From Halobacteriovorax sp. (GTDB lineage Bacteria > Bdellovibrionota > Bacteriovoracia > Bacteriovoracales > Bacteriovoracaceae): a DNA stretch of 62,747 bases. The stretch spans positions 1 through 62,747 of the forward strand of contig JAIFLR010000030.1 in assembly GCA_020048985.1 (NCBI GenBank). The letters run 5' to 3'. Shown piece after piece: positions 34,285 to 43,680 of this stretch. The notes under the pieces are model-generated. The model was not told the DNA's origin. It ran no database searches and saw only the letters and a program-made list of their open reading frames with translations. The first letter of the stretch is position 1, and each line of letters starts with the position of its first letter. Position numbers and translations under genes: made by a program.

Positions 34285-37200
34285 TCACGTGTTCTTGTGC
34301 GCCTCTACGATCATGGCACAGATATCAGAAGGACTTGAGTTTCTCAGCTTCTCAGCATCCACTCTGTCCGCAATAATATCCGGTAAGTTTTTGGTAATGG
34401 TCTCGGAAAGAACTGGGTTCTTATTCGCGGCCAGCTCATCCACGCGGTCAATTGGCGTGAAGTGAGGAACTGTCTTAAGAACTTCAGGGTGCTCATTCAA
34501 AAGATTTAAAATAGTTGTTACGACGTTGGCGAATTGATCCAATTCTTTTTTGCCATAGGTTTCTGTTGGCTCAAGCATAAGACCAAACTGTTCAGGGAAG
34601 GCAACAGTAGGCGCATGAAAACCAAAGTCTAAAAAGAGTTTTCCAATACGGGCGACGGTATTGGTTTTTGGCGTGCCTGAAGCTTCAATCTTTTTGAATG
34701 TTTCAGGGCTCAAAGTCAAAATGAACTCGTGCATTCTTGGAGTCTCAGCAGATCCCTGAGGAAGAAGCGGGTATGTCGTTTGAAGTTTTGTCTGGAGGTA
34801 GCGAGAAGAGAGAACTGCTACCTGACTCATTTTTCTCACGCCGTCAGCACCAAGGGCCTTGATGTAGGTGTAGGCACGAATCTTGTGCGCAAAGTTTCCA
34901 AAGTGGCGGTGGAATGATCCTACGGATTTGCTCGGCTTCACGACTTCAAATTGGTCATTCTTTTTTACCACCTGAATTCCAGGAAGGTAATCAACTAAAC
35001 GTGAAGAGACGGCCACAATGGCGTCACCAGGTCCACCACCTCCGTGAGGGATGGTCCATGTTTTATGTAAGTTGTTGTGAACAGCATCGACACCTAGTTT
35101 ATTCAGATCGATGATGCCAGCGATGGCATTCATGTTAGCGCCGTCCATATAAACTAATCCACCTACAGCGTGGATGAGAGCACTCATCTCTTTAAATTGA
35201 GTTTCAAAAATACCCGCAGTATTAGGATTGGTAACCATTACACCGGCAACTCGGTGACCATCAGTTTTAAGGAAGTCTTTAATCTGATTAAGATTCATCT
35301 CGCCGTTGGCCAGGGCTTCAACAGTATAGATTCCATAAACTTTGCCATCTATGATTTTTGACTGGTAGCCGGCCATGGTCGCAGTAGCAGGGTTCGTTCC
35401 GTGGGCAGAGCGAGGAATGATCAAAACATTTCTGGTCTCTGCTTCACCATGATCACGGTGATAGGCCTGAAACATTTTGACTCCTACGAGCTCGCCTTGG
35501 GCGCCAGCGACTGGCTGAGTAGTCACCCCAGGCAGACCTGTGATGGCCTTAAACATTTCCTGGATTTCATAAAGAATTTCTAGAGAGCCTTGAACATCTT
35601 CAACCGGCGCCTGAGGGTGAACATCAGTAAAGCCCTGGAGAGAAGCTGCGTAGTCATTTATGTACGGGTTGTACTTCATCGTACATGAGCCCAGTGGGTA
35701 GATCCCGTCATCTGGGGATAAGTTTTGTTTTCCTAACTTCTCATAGTAACTGAGCAGTTCTTTTTTTGATATTTTAGGAATCCCAGGAGTCCCATCACGA
35801 AGAGCGACAGACTGGATTTTCGGCGCAGCTGCGCCTTGCTTGGTTTTTGCAAATTGTGTTTCAAAAAACTGGATGAGGGTTTCAACGTCTTTCTCTGAGT
35901 GAATGTCAGTGAAACTCAAAAGAAGAAGATTTTCTCCCTGAATTTCCGGGTGACGGTTTGAAACGTCCACTCCTACCTGAATGCCAGCGGCCGAAGCTTT
36001 ATGAATAAAGCTCTGAGTATCAACTGGAAGTTTTAAAGTGAATTCATTAAAAAATGAAGTCGCACGGAAACGAAGTTCCACGCCTTCAAATTGAGTCAGT
36101 GATTCAACAGCTTTCTCGGCCAGGGCCCGCGCCGTTTTAAGCGTGGCTTCAAAGCCTTCATCTCCACGTGCCAAAACAGAGGCTCCCGCAATGGTGGCCA
36201 CAAAGGATTGGTTTGAGCAAATGTTTGAAGTCGCTTTTTCACGGCGAATATGTTGCTCACGGGTTGAAAGAATAAGTGCTTTGCACTCGCGTCCTTTTAA
36301 ATCAGTTGTTTTTCCGATGTAGCGTCCAGCACTAGAACGGATCGATGTTTTATCTTGCTCGTTATAGCGAATACCGAATATACCAAGACCAGGTCCACCA
36401 AAGTTAGGGCCAATTGCCAGATGCTGACCTTCGCCCACAATCATATCTGCGCCCTGAGCTCTGGCACCGAACTTAACCGGTGGTTTAAGACCAGCTGGTC
36501 CCAGTAACATCGGATCAATAACTGCGATGGATTTAATATTGTGGTTAGAACAAATATCTACGATTTCATCTACTGGTTCGATATTTCCGAGGTTGTTCAC
36601 CTGTGGGAAAGCGACACCGGCAATTTGCGGCGTTGTATTCAGGATACGTTTCAGGGCATCCATATCCGTGCGTCCAGTTTGGGCATTGACTGGAGCCTTG
36701 ATGAGTTTGAGTTCTGTTTCACGAGCGTAAGTTTCAATAACTTCTAAATCCCCAGGGTAGAGAGTGGCGGCCACAATCATGGTTGTGGAATCTTTCACCA
36801 GTCTGAGGGCACAGTTCATGGCCTCAAATAAACAAGTTGAGCGATCATAGAGAGAAGCGTTGATGGCTTCAAATCCTGTTAGCTGAGAAACCAAACTCTG
36901 ATAAATCCAAAGTGTCTGGAGAGTCCCTTGTGATCTTTCAGGCTGATAAGGGGTATAAGCAGTAGTCAGGCCGCGAATATTACAGATCGGTCCCACCACA
37001 TCAGTCACTTGGTACTGGGGTAGACCATCTCCTAAGAAAGAGAGTTTTAATTTATTTTTTCGAGACAAGTCGTTGACGTGAGCAATCAGCTCTTCATAAC
37101 TCATGTGTTTATTCATGGGAACAGAAGTCATCTTTACGTCATCACTAATATGAGAGTAGAGGTCTTCGAGAGATTTAATCCCCAAAGTTTTGAGCATTTC

Positions 37201-37296
37201 CTGAATATCTTTTTCGTCAGCACCAATATAAAAGGGCTTGAGCTCTCTGGTTAATTCTTCTGGGTGATAATTTAAAGGCGCGTGTGAACTCTTCAT
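34285..37296 (-). CDS. gcvP: Glycine dehydrogenase (decarboxylating), fused P-protein of GcvPA-GcvPB type
   Basis: PLP-dependent decarboxylation of glycine and transfer of the aminomethyl group to lipoyl-GcvH. 1003 residues. The N-half resembles the GcvPA subunit (EKDIQEMLKTLGI, AYTPYQPERSQGTLQ) and the C-half resembles GcvPB (GIYPLGSCTMKYNPYIND, where E. coli GcvP has CTMKLNA). The PLP lysine lies in HKTWTIPHGGGGPG near 745. The joint is about residues 488-520, with both halves complete. The gene thus looks like a fusion of two subunit genes, separate from the E. coli single-chain type. gcvT and gcvH are not in the window. AAGGAA precedes the ATG. Confidence 0.93.
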   Translation of the reverse strand: MKSSHAPLNYHPEELTRELKPFYIGADEKDIQEMLKTLGIKSLEDLYSHISDDVKMTSVPMNKHMSYEELIAHVNDLSRKNKLKLSFLGDGLPQYQVTDVVGPICNIRGLTTAYTPYQPERSQGTLQTLWIYQSLVSQLTGFEAINASLYDRSTCLFEAMNCALRLVKDSTTMIVAATLYPGDLEVIETYARETELKLIKAPVNAQTGRTDMDALKRILNTTPQIAGVAFPQVNNLGNIEPVDEIVDICSNHNIKSIAVIDPMLLGPAGLKPPVKFGARAQGADMIVGEGQHLAIGPNFGGPGLGIFGIRYNEQDKTSIRSSAGRYIGKTTDLKGRECKALILSTREQHIRREKATSNICSNQSFVATIAGASVLARGDEGFEATLKTARALAEKAVESLTQFEGVELRFRATSFFNEFTLKLPVDTQSFIHKASAAGIQVGVDVSNRHPEIQGENLLLLSFTDIHSEKDVETLIQFFETQFAKTKQGAAAPKIQSVALRDGTPGIPKISKKELLSYYEKLGKQNLSPDDGIYPLGSCTMKYNPYINDYAASLQGFTDVHPQAPVEDVQGSLEILYEIQEMFKAITGLPGVTTQPVAGAQGELVGVKMFQAYHRDHGEAETRNVLIIPRSAHGTNPATATMAGYQSKIIDGKVYGIYTVEALANGEMNLNQIKDFLKTDGHRVAGVMVTNPNTAGIFETQFKEMSALIHAVGGLVYMDGANMNAIAGIIDLNKLGVDAVHNNLHKTWTIPHGGGGPGDAIVAVSSRLVDYLPGIQVVKKNDQFEVVKPSKSVGSFHRHFGNFAHKIRAYTYIKALGADGVRKMSQVAVLSSRYLQTKLQTTYPLLPQGSAETPRMHEFILTLSPETFKKIEASGTPKTNTVARIGKLFLDFGFHAPTVAFPEQFGLMLEPTETYGKKELDQFANVVTTILNLLNEHPEVLKTVPHFTPIDRVDELAANKNPVLSETITKNLPDIIADRVDAEKLRNSSPSDICAMIVEAHKNT

Positions 37297-37336
37297 GCAA
37301 ATTCCTTATCGAGTAGAATCAAAAGTATGTCGATGT

Positions 37337-37365
37337 ATGTTAGACCTCTGTAACAGAAATGTTAA
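37337..37365 (-). promoter_or_regulatory. Probable gcvP promoter
   Basis: Minus strand: TTAACA (37365-37360), 17 bases, TAACAT (37342-37337). It leaves only about 34 bases of leader, too short for a glycine riboswitch, so none is expected here. Confidence 0.5.
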
Positions 37366-37397
37366 GAAATAAGACTATAAAACGCATCAGGTCATGA

Positions 37398-37426
37398 TCG
37401 ACTTTGCCTAAACATTTATCTAAAAT
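37398..37426 (+). promoter_or_regulatory. rsmJ promoter, leaderless geometry
   Basis: TCGACT (37398-37403), 17 bases, TAAAAT (37421-37426), 5 bases to ATG 37432. No Shine-Dalgarno sequence. Confidence 0.45.
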
Positions 37427-37431
37427 GCTGC

Positions 37432-38151
37432 ATGAACTTAAATGTCATTGGTGGAGAGCTTGCGTCCGAGACGTCAGAATTCCAACGACTCAATAATTAT
37501 TGTTATCAAGCGGGACTTCATCTCACTTTGGAATGGAAGGAAGGCCAGTATTGGCTTCATTCAGACGACCTTAAAGAAAATCCAATTGGAATACAAATTG
37601 ATCATGAGTTGAAGCGCCATGAAGAGTTTTTTAAGCGCTCATCTATTGTTAAAGAACTTCTCGCCCGGGCGGTGGGTGTCAAGAGTGGCGTACGTCCTAA
37701 AATTCTGGATCTTACCGGGGGGCTCCTCGGCGATACACTTTTATTTTTAAGCTTCGGCTGTGAAGTGGTGACCCTTGAGAGGCATCCCATTATTGCTTTT
37801 CTGATTAAAAGCTCTCTGGCCAATGCTCATCATCCGGCGCTAGCGCGACTAAAATTTGTGGAACAAGATGCGGCCACTTTTTTGGCCGAAAATCCGATTC
37901 CTGAGGTCGTTTTCTTTGATCCTATGTTTGAAGACGCCAATGAGAGGGCCCTGCCCAAAAAAGAGATGCGTATATTTCGAAGCTTTGTTGGCCAGGACCA
38001 GGATGCCCTCGAAATTCTGAAGCTTTCCAAGCAGCTAGGGGCAAAAAGATTAGTCGTCAAACGGCCTCGATTGTCGGTGGAACTCGGCCCCAGTCCTCAA
38101 TTAAAATTTGAGGGTAAAGCAACACGATATGATGTGTATTTTTCGATTTAA
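37432..38151 (+). CDS. rsmJ: 16S rRNA (guanine-1516-N2) methyltransferase RsmJ-like
   Basis: 239 residues, slightly shorter than E. coli RsmJ (about 250). Class I SAM fold: motif I ILDLTGGLLGDTLLF near 86, motif II GCEVVTLERHP near 103, the catalytic-like VVFFDPMFEDANERAL near 158, and KKEMRIFRSFVG and VVKRPRL, which are characteristic of RsmJ. Methylates N2 of G1516 in the small-subunit rRNA in E. coli. Motif I has Thr-Gly-Gly where many enzymes have Ala-Gly-Leu. Family firm, position of the target base inferred. Confidence 0.9.
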   Translation: MNLNVIGGELASETSEFQRLNNYCYQAGLHLTLEWKEGQYWLHSDDLKENPIGIQIDHELKRHEEFFKRSSIVKELLARAVGVKSGVRPKILDLTGGLLGDTLLFLSFGCEVVTLERHPIIAFLIKSSLANAHHPALARLKFVEQDAATFLAENPIPEVVFFDPMFEDANERALPKKEMRIFRSFVGQDQDALEILKLSKQLGAKRLVVKRPRLSVELGPSPQLKFEGKATRYDVYFSI

Positions 38152-38190
38152 ATCCCTTAAAGTAAGATCTTTTTCTGTTCAGGAGTGATC

Positions 38191-39198
38191 ATGACCTCAA
38201 AATATGACGTTTACGCCATTGGAAATGCTTTAGTTGATATGGAGTACGAAATTAATGAAGAATTTCTGACAAAATACAAAATTGATAAAGGGTTGATGAC
38301 TCTGGTTGATGAGGAACGCCAAAATGAGCTACTCGATGCTCTTGGTGGTAGTCCCAAAAAACAACAATGTGGTGGTTCAGCTGCTAACACTATTATTGCG
38401 GTTTCTCAGTTTGGTGCCAAAGGTTATTACTCGTGTAAAGTAGCTTCTGATCCGATCGGGAATTTTTATTTTCAAGACTTGCAAGATAATGGTGTTGATT
38501 CAAATTTAACTCACCAAAATCGTCATTCGGGCACAACTGGTAAGTGTTTGGTGATGGTAACTTCTGATGCTGAAAGAACCATGAACACCTTTCTTGGTAT
38601 TACTGCTTCTATCGGTCCGGATGAAGTGGATGCTGATGCCATTAAAAATTCAAAATACATGTATATGGAAGGTTACCTGGTCGCTTCTCCTACGGGTAAA
38701 GTGGCCGCCATTAAGGCCAGAGAGATTGCAGAAGCATCTGGAATCAAAACCGCTTTGACTTTCTCTGACGTCAATATGGTGAAGTTTTTCAAGGGCGGAT
38801 TAACCGAGATGCTTGGACCTAAAGGGGTAGATCTTCTTTTTTGTAATGAAACTGAAGCTCTCGGTTTTACTGAAACAGCTGATGTGCTTGATGCCAGAGA
38901 AGCTCTCAAGAAAGTGGCAAAAACTTTCGTGATCACTCAAGGTGAAAACGGAGCGATGATCTGGGACGGAGTGACCTTTATTGATATTGAGCCATATGCA
39001 GTGAAAGCCGTGGATTCTAACGGGGCAGGTGACATGTATGCGGGTGCCTTCCTTTATGCCCTTACTCATAATCACACTCACGCGGCGGCAGGAAAACTGG
39101 CCTCACTCGCCGCCAGTCGAGTAGTGTCACAATTCGGTCCACGCCTTAAGTGGCATGAGACCCAAGAAATCAGACAGCATATTCTTGGAGATGTATAA
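38191..39198 (+). CDS. PfkB-family kinase, adenosine kinase-like
   Basis: 335 residues from ATG 38191 with AGGAG upstream; GTG 38185 is an in-frame alternative. PfkB motif 1 is CGGSAANTIIAVSQFG near 57 and motif 2 is DSNGAGDMYAGAFLY near 273, with the catalytic Asp in the Gly-Ala-Gly-Asp element. The N-terminal VYAIGNALVDMEYEI resembles adenosine kinases and related sugar or nucleoside kinases. Substrate is not certain. Its stop overlaps the asnS start (TAATG), so the two are coupled. Confidence 0.85.
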   Translation: MTSKYDVYAIGNALVDMEYEINEEFLTKYKIDKGLMTLVDEERQNELLDALGGSPKKQQCGGSAANTIIAVSQFGAKGYYSCKVASDPIGNFYFQDLQDNGVDSNLTHQNRHSGTTGKCLVMVTSDAERTMNTFLGITASIGPDEVDADAIKNSKYMYMEGYLVASPTGKVAAIKAREIAEASGIKTALTFSDVNMVKFFKGGLTEMLGPKGVDLLFCNETEALGFTETADVLDAREALKKVAKTFVITQGENGAMIWDGVTFIDIEPYAVKAVDSNGAGDMYAGAFLYALTHNHTHAAAGKLASLAASRVVSQFGPRLKWHETQEIRQHILGDV

Positions 39199-40592
39199 TG
39201 AGCGACTATCTTTTAATTAAAAAAGTTTATGAATCGAAGCCTGTTGATCAAACGATTATCGTTAAGGGATGGGTTAAATCATTTCGTCAGTCAAAGAAAT
39301 TTTCATTTCTTGTTCTGAATGACGGAACAACTCAGAAAGATCTTCAGATTATTGTTGATGGGACTCTTTCAAATTACGAAGACGTCATCAAACTTACTTT
39401 AGGCTCATCAGTTGAAGTTGAAGGTTTGCTCGTGGCCTCTCAAGGCAAACAGCCGGTAGAAATGCAGGCCAAACGTGTTCATACTTTTTGCTTGAATGCA
39501 GAAGATTACCCCCTTCAGAAAAAAGAAACGTCACTGGAATACCTCAGAGAAATTGCTCACCTGCGCTCACGCACGAATACTTTCTCAGCTGTGTTTAGAC
39601 TTCGCCATGTTCTGGCGCAGGCAACTCATGAGTTTTTTACAAATGAGAGTTTTATTTATCTACACACTCCGGTTATTACCGCCTCTGATGCTGAAGGTGC
39701 CGGGGAAATGTTTAGAGTTTCTACTTTGCCACTGGATAAACTTCCAAAAAACGATAAAGGTGCCATTGATTTCACTAAAGACTATTTCGGACGTGAAACT
39801 TTTCTTTCGGTTTCTGGACAGCTTGAAGCTGAGACGTTTGCTGTTGGTGGATTAGGGAGAGTTTATACTTTCGGTCCAACTTTTCGTTCGGAAAATTCCA
39901 ATACCGCCAGACACTTGTCTGAGTTTTGGATGGTAGAACCGGAAGCCGCTTTCTCGACTCTGGAAGACAACGCTAAACTTGCCACTAATTATGTAAAACA
40001 CTTAATTAAGCGGGCCACTGAGCAGTGTGGGGAAGAACTCGAGTTCCTTGCTGCAAGATATGCTCCAGAGAATCTTAAAACTCTTGAACACGTGATGAAT
40101 TCACCGTTTGAGACTGTTACTTATACCAATGCAGTTGAAATTTTGCAGGAAGTTTCGAAAACTCATAAATTTGAATACCCTGTTTCATGGGGTATTGATC
40201 TTCAGACTGAGCATGAGCGCTTCTTGGCCGAGCAATATTTTAAGCGTCCAACTATCGTGACTGACTATCCTAAAGAGATTAAGTCTTTTTATATGAAGTT
40301 GAACGAAGACGGAAAAACAGTCCGCGCCATGGACGTTCTTGTTCCAGGTGTCGGTGAGCTTATTGGTGGATCTCAACGAGAAGACTCTTATGAGAAACTC
40401 ACTAAGCGCATGAGTGATCTTAAAATGGATCCAACCAACTACTGGTGGTATCTGGATCTTCGTAAATACGGATCAGTTCCTCACTCAGGCTTTGGTTTAG
40501 GGTTTGAGAGAGCTGTGATGTACATTTCGGGTATGAGTAATATCCGTGACGTGATTCCGTTTCCAAGAACTCCGAAGAACGCAGAGTTCTAA
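39198..40592 (+). CDS. asnS: Asparaginyl-tRNA synthetase
   Basis: 464 residues, normal length. An N-terminal OB-fold anticodon-binding domain (about 15-110) leads to a class II catalytic core. Motif 2 is TFRSENSNTARHLSEFWMVEPE near 230, which contains the Asn-specific signature; IGGSQRED near 393 and motif 3 GFGLGFERAVMY near 437 follow. Presence suggests direct charging of tRNA-Asn. Two bases separate it from the 3HB dehydrogenase-like gene. Confidence 0.96.
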   Translation: MSDYLLIKKVYESKPVDQTIIVKGWVKSFRQSKKFSFLVLNDGTTQKDLQIIVDGTLSNYEDVIKLTLGSSVEVEGLLVASQGKQPVEMQAKRVHTFCLNAEDYPLQKKETSLEYLREIAHLRSRTNTFSAVFRLRHVLAQATHEFFTNESFIYLHTPVITASDAEGAGEMFRVSTLPLDKLPKNDKGAIDFTKDYFGRETFLSVSGQLEAETFAVGGLGRVYTFGPTFRSENSNTARHLSEFWMVEPEAAFSTLEDNAKLATNYVKHLIKRATEQCGEELEFLAARYAPENLKTLEHVMNSPFETVTYTNAVEILQEVSKTHKFEYPVSWGIDLQTEHERFLAEQYFKRPTIVTDYPKEIKSFYMKLNEDGKTVRAMDVLVPGVGELIGGSQREDSYEKLTKRMSDLKMDPTNYWWYLDLRKYGSVPHSGFGLGFERAVMYISGMSNIRDVIPFPRTPKNAEF

Positions 40593-40593
40593 T

Positions 40594-41334
40594 ATGACAA
40601 ACAAAGTGGCAGTTATTACTGGTGGCTCAAGTGGAATTGGACTTTCAATTGTTCAAAACCTGACCGCCCAAGGATATAAGGCCATTTCTTGGGATATAAA
40701 CCCTCCTAAAGAAAATGTTCCTTATATCAAGTGTGATGTCACGAGTGAAGAGGCGGTAAAGACGGCCTTGGAACAAACCACTAAAGAATTTGGCGCTCCT
40801 TCAATTTTGATCAATAACTGTGGGCTTCAATTTTTATCTCCAGTTGATGAGTTTCCAATCGAAAAATGGAATCAATTGATTTCCATTCTTCTGACTGGAA
40901 CCTTTCTTTGCTCTAAACATCTGATCCCTGGCATGAAGAAAAATGGCTGGGGTCGAATTATCAATGTTTCTAGCATTCATGGAAAAGTCGCAAGTCCCTA
41001 TAAGGCAGCTTATGTTGCTGCAAAACACGGAGTTCTTGGTCTCTCAAAAGTGATGGCCCTGGAGTTGGGTGAATTTAACATAACTGTGAATTCCATTTGC
41101 CCGGGATTTGTTGATACTCCGCTTATGCGCCAGCAGCTTTCAAAACAGGCCGAACTTAATAAAATGAGTGAGGACGAGGTGGCGACTGAGATTATGCTTA
41201 AGCCAGCTTGTATCAAGAAGTTCACCACCACTGAGCAAGTTGCTGGGATGGTGAATTACTTTATGTCGGATGCCGCTTCAACTATCACAGGTGAAGCCTT
41301 TTCTATGTCTGGTGGCTGGGGAATGGGCCAGTAG
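40594..41334 (+). CDS. 3-hydroxybutyrate dehydrogenase-like SDR
   Basis: 246-residue classical SDR. Nucleotide motif TGGSSGIG near 10, NNCG near 73 (Cys for the usual Ala), catalytic Ser in VSSIHGK near 130, YKAAYVAAK with the YxxxK near 143. QFLSPVDEFPIEKWN and CIKKFTTTEQVA match 3-hydroxybutyrate dehydrogenases, which oxidise D-3-hydroxybutyrate to acetoacetate with NAD. The convergent neighbours on the other strand are a hydroxybutyrate-type permease and a PHB depolymerase, which strengthens the call. It lies directly after asnS with no ribosome site of note. Confidence 0.82.
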   Translation: MTNKVAVITGGSSGIGLSIVQNLTAQGYKAISWDINPPKENVPYIKCDVTSEEAVKTALEQTTKEFGAPSILINNCGLQFLSPVDEFPIEKWNQLISILLTGTFLCSKHLIPGMKKNGWGRIINVSSIHGKVASPYKAAYVAAKHGVLGLSKVMALELGEFNITVNSICPGFVDTPLMRQQLSKQAELNKMSEDEVATEIMLKPACIKKFTTTEQVAGMVNYFMSDAASTITGEAFSMSGGWGMGQ

Positions 41335-41335
41335 T

Positions 41336-42718
41336 TTAAAAACTACCGAACAATGATCCCAGAATAATCACGACTACGGTTGCCACCACCGGTATCGCTA
41401 CCGCTACCATAAAAATATCCTTATATGAATCCTTGTGAGTTAGCCCGCAAATAGCAAGCAGGCTTATCACTGCTCCGTTGTGGGGAAGAGTATCAAAACC
41501 ACCTGAACTCAGTGTGGCCACCCGGTGAAGGAGTTCAGGGGAGATATTTAGTTGGTTTGCCATTTCTAAATATTTTGAACCGAGAACTTGGAGTGCAATA
41601 CTCATTCCTCCTGAAGCCGAACCTGTAATTCCCGCCAGCATGTTGACGGCAACGGCTTCAGAAATAAGAGGGTTATTGGGGGAAATATTAACGATTAAAT
41701 CCCGAAGCACAACAAACGAAGCTAGTCCCGCAATCACTGCCCCGTAGCCAACTTCGGAGGCAGTATTAAAGATAGGAAGCAGGGACCCCATTGTTCCTTC
41801 GTTAATACTCTTAACAAATCCCTGGGAATATTTGCGAAAGAAGATAAGCACGAAAATAATCGCTACACTGAGGGAAATAATGATCGCCCATAGTCCTTTG
41901 ACGGATGCAGGGGATACTTGAAAGTTTTGAATCAGAAAAGATGTGTCCCACTTTGGAATGAGTATTTCTGAAAATAAAAAATTCCCCAGGATCACAATCA
42001 AAAGGGGACTGAGGGCGAGGAGAAAAGAGGGTTTTGCCCCTTCACTATTTTTGATACCCATTTGTCTTTGATCGATGGGAGTCTTTTTGGAATTATATTT
42101 CATCCAAACCATACCTAAGCCGAACATGATAGCCCCAGCAATGACGCCGAGAATAGGGGCCGCAAAACTGGTAGTCCCAAAAAAAGGCATGGGGATCGCA
42201 TTTTGGATCGAGGGTGTACCCGGAAGGGCAGTCATGGTGAAAGTAAATGATCCCAGTGCGATCGCCCCTGGAATATATTTTCTGTGGATTCCCGCTTCGG
42301 CAAAAAGCGTCTCACTGATTGGAAGCACGCAAAATGCCACGACAAAAAGCGAAACTCCCCCATAAGTCAAAAGACCACAGGCCACAACAGTTGCGAGGAT
42401 AGCGTGGTGGGAGCCAAGCTTCTTAGAAATCTCCATTCCAATGACTTCAGCAGCTCGGGAGTCATTCATGAGTTTGCCAAATACAGCTCCTAAAAGAAAA
42501 ACCGGAAAATATTGAAAAACGTATTTCGCAAGGGCCCCCATAAATACTTGGGAGTATTGAGTGAGAAAAATTCCTTGGGAAGTATGAGACATCAATTCGG
42601 GCTGGAAAAGGACTGCGATGAGTGCACATACAGGGGCAAGAATCAAAACATTGATTCCTTTATAGGCAAAGTACATGAGCGCACATAACGAGACGACAAG
42701 ACCAAAAAGACCGATCAT
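41336..42718 (-). CDS. GntP-family permease, probably for hydroxybutyrate
   Basis: 460 residues with about 12 membrane helices. C-terminal signature TLSSGGFDTLPHNGAVISLL and GLTHKDSYKDIF is typical of the D-beta-hydroxybutyrate/gluconate permease branch of the GntP (GntT) family. LPGTPSIQNAIPMPFFG near 165 is another conserved loop. Convergent with the 3HB dehydrogenase-like gene (one base between them) and 14 bases downstream of the PHB depolymerase. The substrate is inferred from neighbours and family, not read directly. Confidence 0.82.
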   Translation of the reverse strand: MIGLFGLVVSLCALMYFAYKGINVLILAPVCALIAVLFQPELMSHTSQGIFLTQYSQVFMGALAKYVFQYFPVFLLGAVFGKLMNDSRAAEVIGMEISKKLGSHHAILATVVACGLLTYGGVSLFVVAFCVLPISETLFAEAGIHRKYIPGAIALGSFTFTMTALPGTPSIQNAIPMPFFGTTSFAAPILGVIAGAIMFGLGMVWMKYNSKKTPIDQRQMGIKNSEGAKPSFLLALSPLLIVILGNFLFSEILIPKWDTSFLIQNFQVSPASVKGLWAIIISLSVAIIFVLIFFRKYSQGFVKSINEGTMGSLLPIFNTASEVGYGAVIAGLASFVVLRDLIVNISPNNPLISEAVAVNMLAGITGSASGGMSIALQVLGSKYLEMANQLNISPELLHRVATLSSGGFDTLPHNGAVISLLAICGLTHKDSYKDIFMVAVAIPVVATVVVIILGSLFGSF

Positions 42719-42732
42719 ATAAAGCCTAGGTG

Positions 42733-43680
42733 TTAGAGATTAAAAAAGTTAAGAATGATTTTGTTGCTAGAAGGAGCTTTGGGATCAAAGTTTTCTGAGA
42801 GTGGCTTTCCCGCCCCCCAAGCGTGTTTGAGGCCTTGGATTAAAACTTTGCGTTCAACGAAGGTTTTAAATTTTCTCTCTGTGGTAAAAGCTTTGTAGCC
42901 GTTTTCGAAAACTTCAGTGCTTTCGTTGAGTAAAGGTGAATCCGATTGATTAATCACTCCGTCATCGATCAGATCACTCAGGATCTGATGAGTGGAGGAC
43001 ATAAGGTCGGCATGCAAGGAAGGAACACGTTTGTCATCAGATCCATGAATGATGAGAACTTTTTTGAGCTGAGAAGTATTTTTGGTATGCTTTCCACAGG
43101 CAAAGGCTTTTGAACCAAGGTATTCTGGATGTTTTTGTGAAGAGGCCGTCAGTACTGTTTGGGCCTCATAAATATTTTCGGCGGTCTTGAAAGTCAGACC
43201 CGAATGGATCGCCACTCCAGAAAAATAATCTGGATAACAGGCCAGAAGATTATGCGCCATCGCTCCACCGGCACTCAAACCAGCGACATAGATGCGGGTG
43301 CGGTCTATCGGATACGAACGAGCGAGATTTTCAATTGCCGCCACCAAGTAGCCCATCTCATTAATCCCACTGCGAAGCTGCTCATGGGAATAAAACCAAT
43401 TCCAGCAACGTTCAGAATTTCTGGCAGCTGACTGGTCAGGCACTAAGAGAAAAAACTGACGTTTCAGCGCTTCTTCGTCTAGTGATGTTCCCTTAAGGAT
43501 AATCTCAGCACTCTGTTTACACCCATGCAAAAGAACCAATAAGGGCTTCTTCGCGCCGTTTTTAGCAGGCACTGCAAGTTTGAAAGAGCGCCCTTGATGA
43601 GTAAAGGGGATAGACTCAGCAAACAAGTTACTTACGAGCAAAATGAAACTGAATAGGACGCAGATAAAATACCTAACCAT
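42733..43680 (-). CDS. Secreted PHB depolymerase-family esterase
   Basis: 315 residues with a signal peptide (about 1-21, ending LFAES). Alpha/beta hydrolase: oxyanion-hole segment LVLLHGCKQSAE near 48, nucleophile Ser in AGLSAGGAMAHN near 136, Asp in IIHGSDDKRVP near 213, His in KHAWGAGKP near 290. This is the extracellular polyhydroxyalkanoate depolymerase/LpqC-type family that hydrolyses PHB to hydroxybutyrate. No substrate-binding domain is seen beyond the catalytic one. Its ATG directly follows the M28 peptidase stop, so the two are coupled. Confidence 0.83.
   Translation of the reverse strand: MVRYFICVLFSFILLVSNLFAESIPFTHQGRSFKLAVPAKNGAKKPLLVLLHGCKQSAEIILKGTSLDEEALKRQFFLLVPDQSAARNSERCWNWFYSHEQLRSGINEMGYLVAAIENLARSYPIDRTRIYVAGLSAGGAMAHNLLACYPDYFSGVAIHSGLTFKTAENIYEAQTVLTASSQKHPEYLGSKAFACGKHTKNTSQLKKVLIIHGSDDKRVPSLHADLMSSTHQILSDLIDDGVINQSDSPLLNESTEVFENGYKAFTTERKFKTFVERKVLIQGLKHAWGAGKPLSENFDPKAPSSNKIILNFFNL

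Noticed and set aside
37297-37431. Glycine riboswitch ahead of gcvP
   Set aside because: The likely promoter leaves a leader of only about 34 bases, and no aptamer-like pairing is visible.
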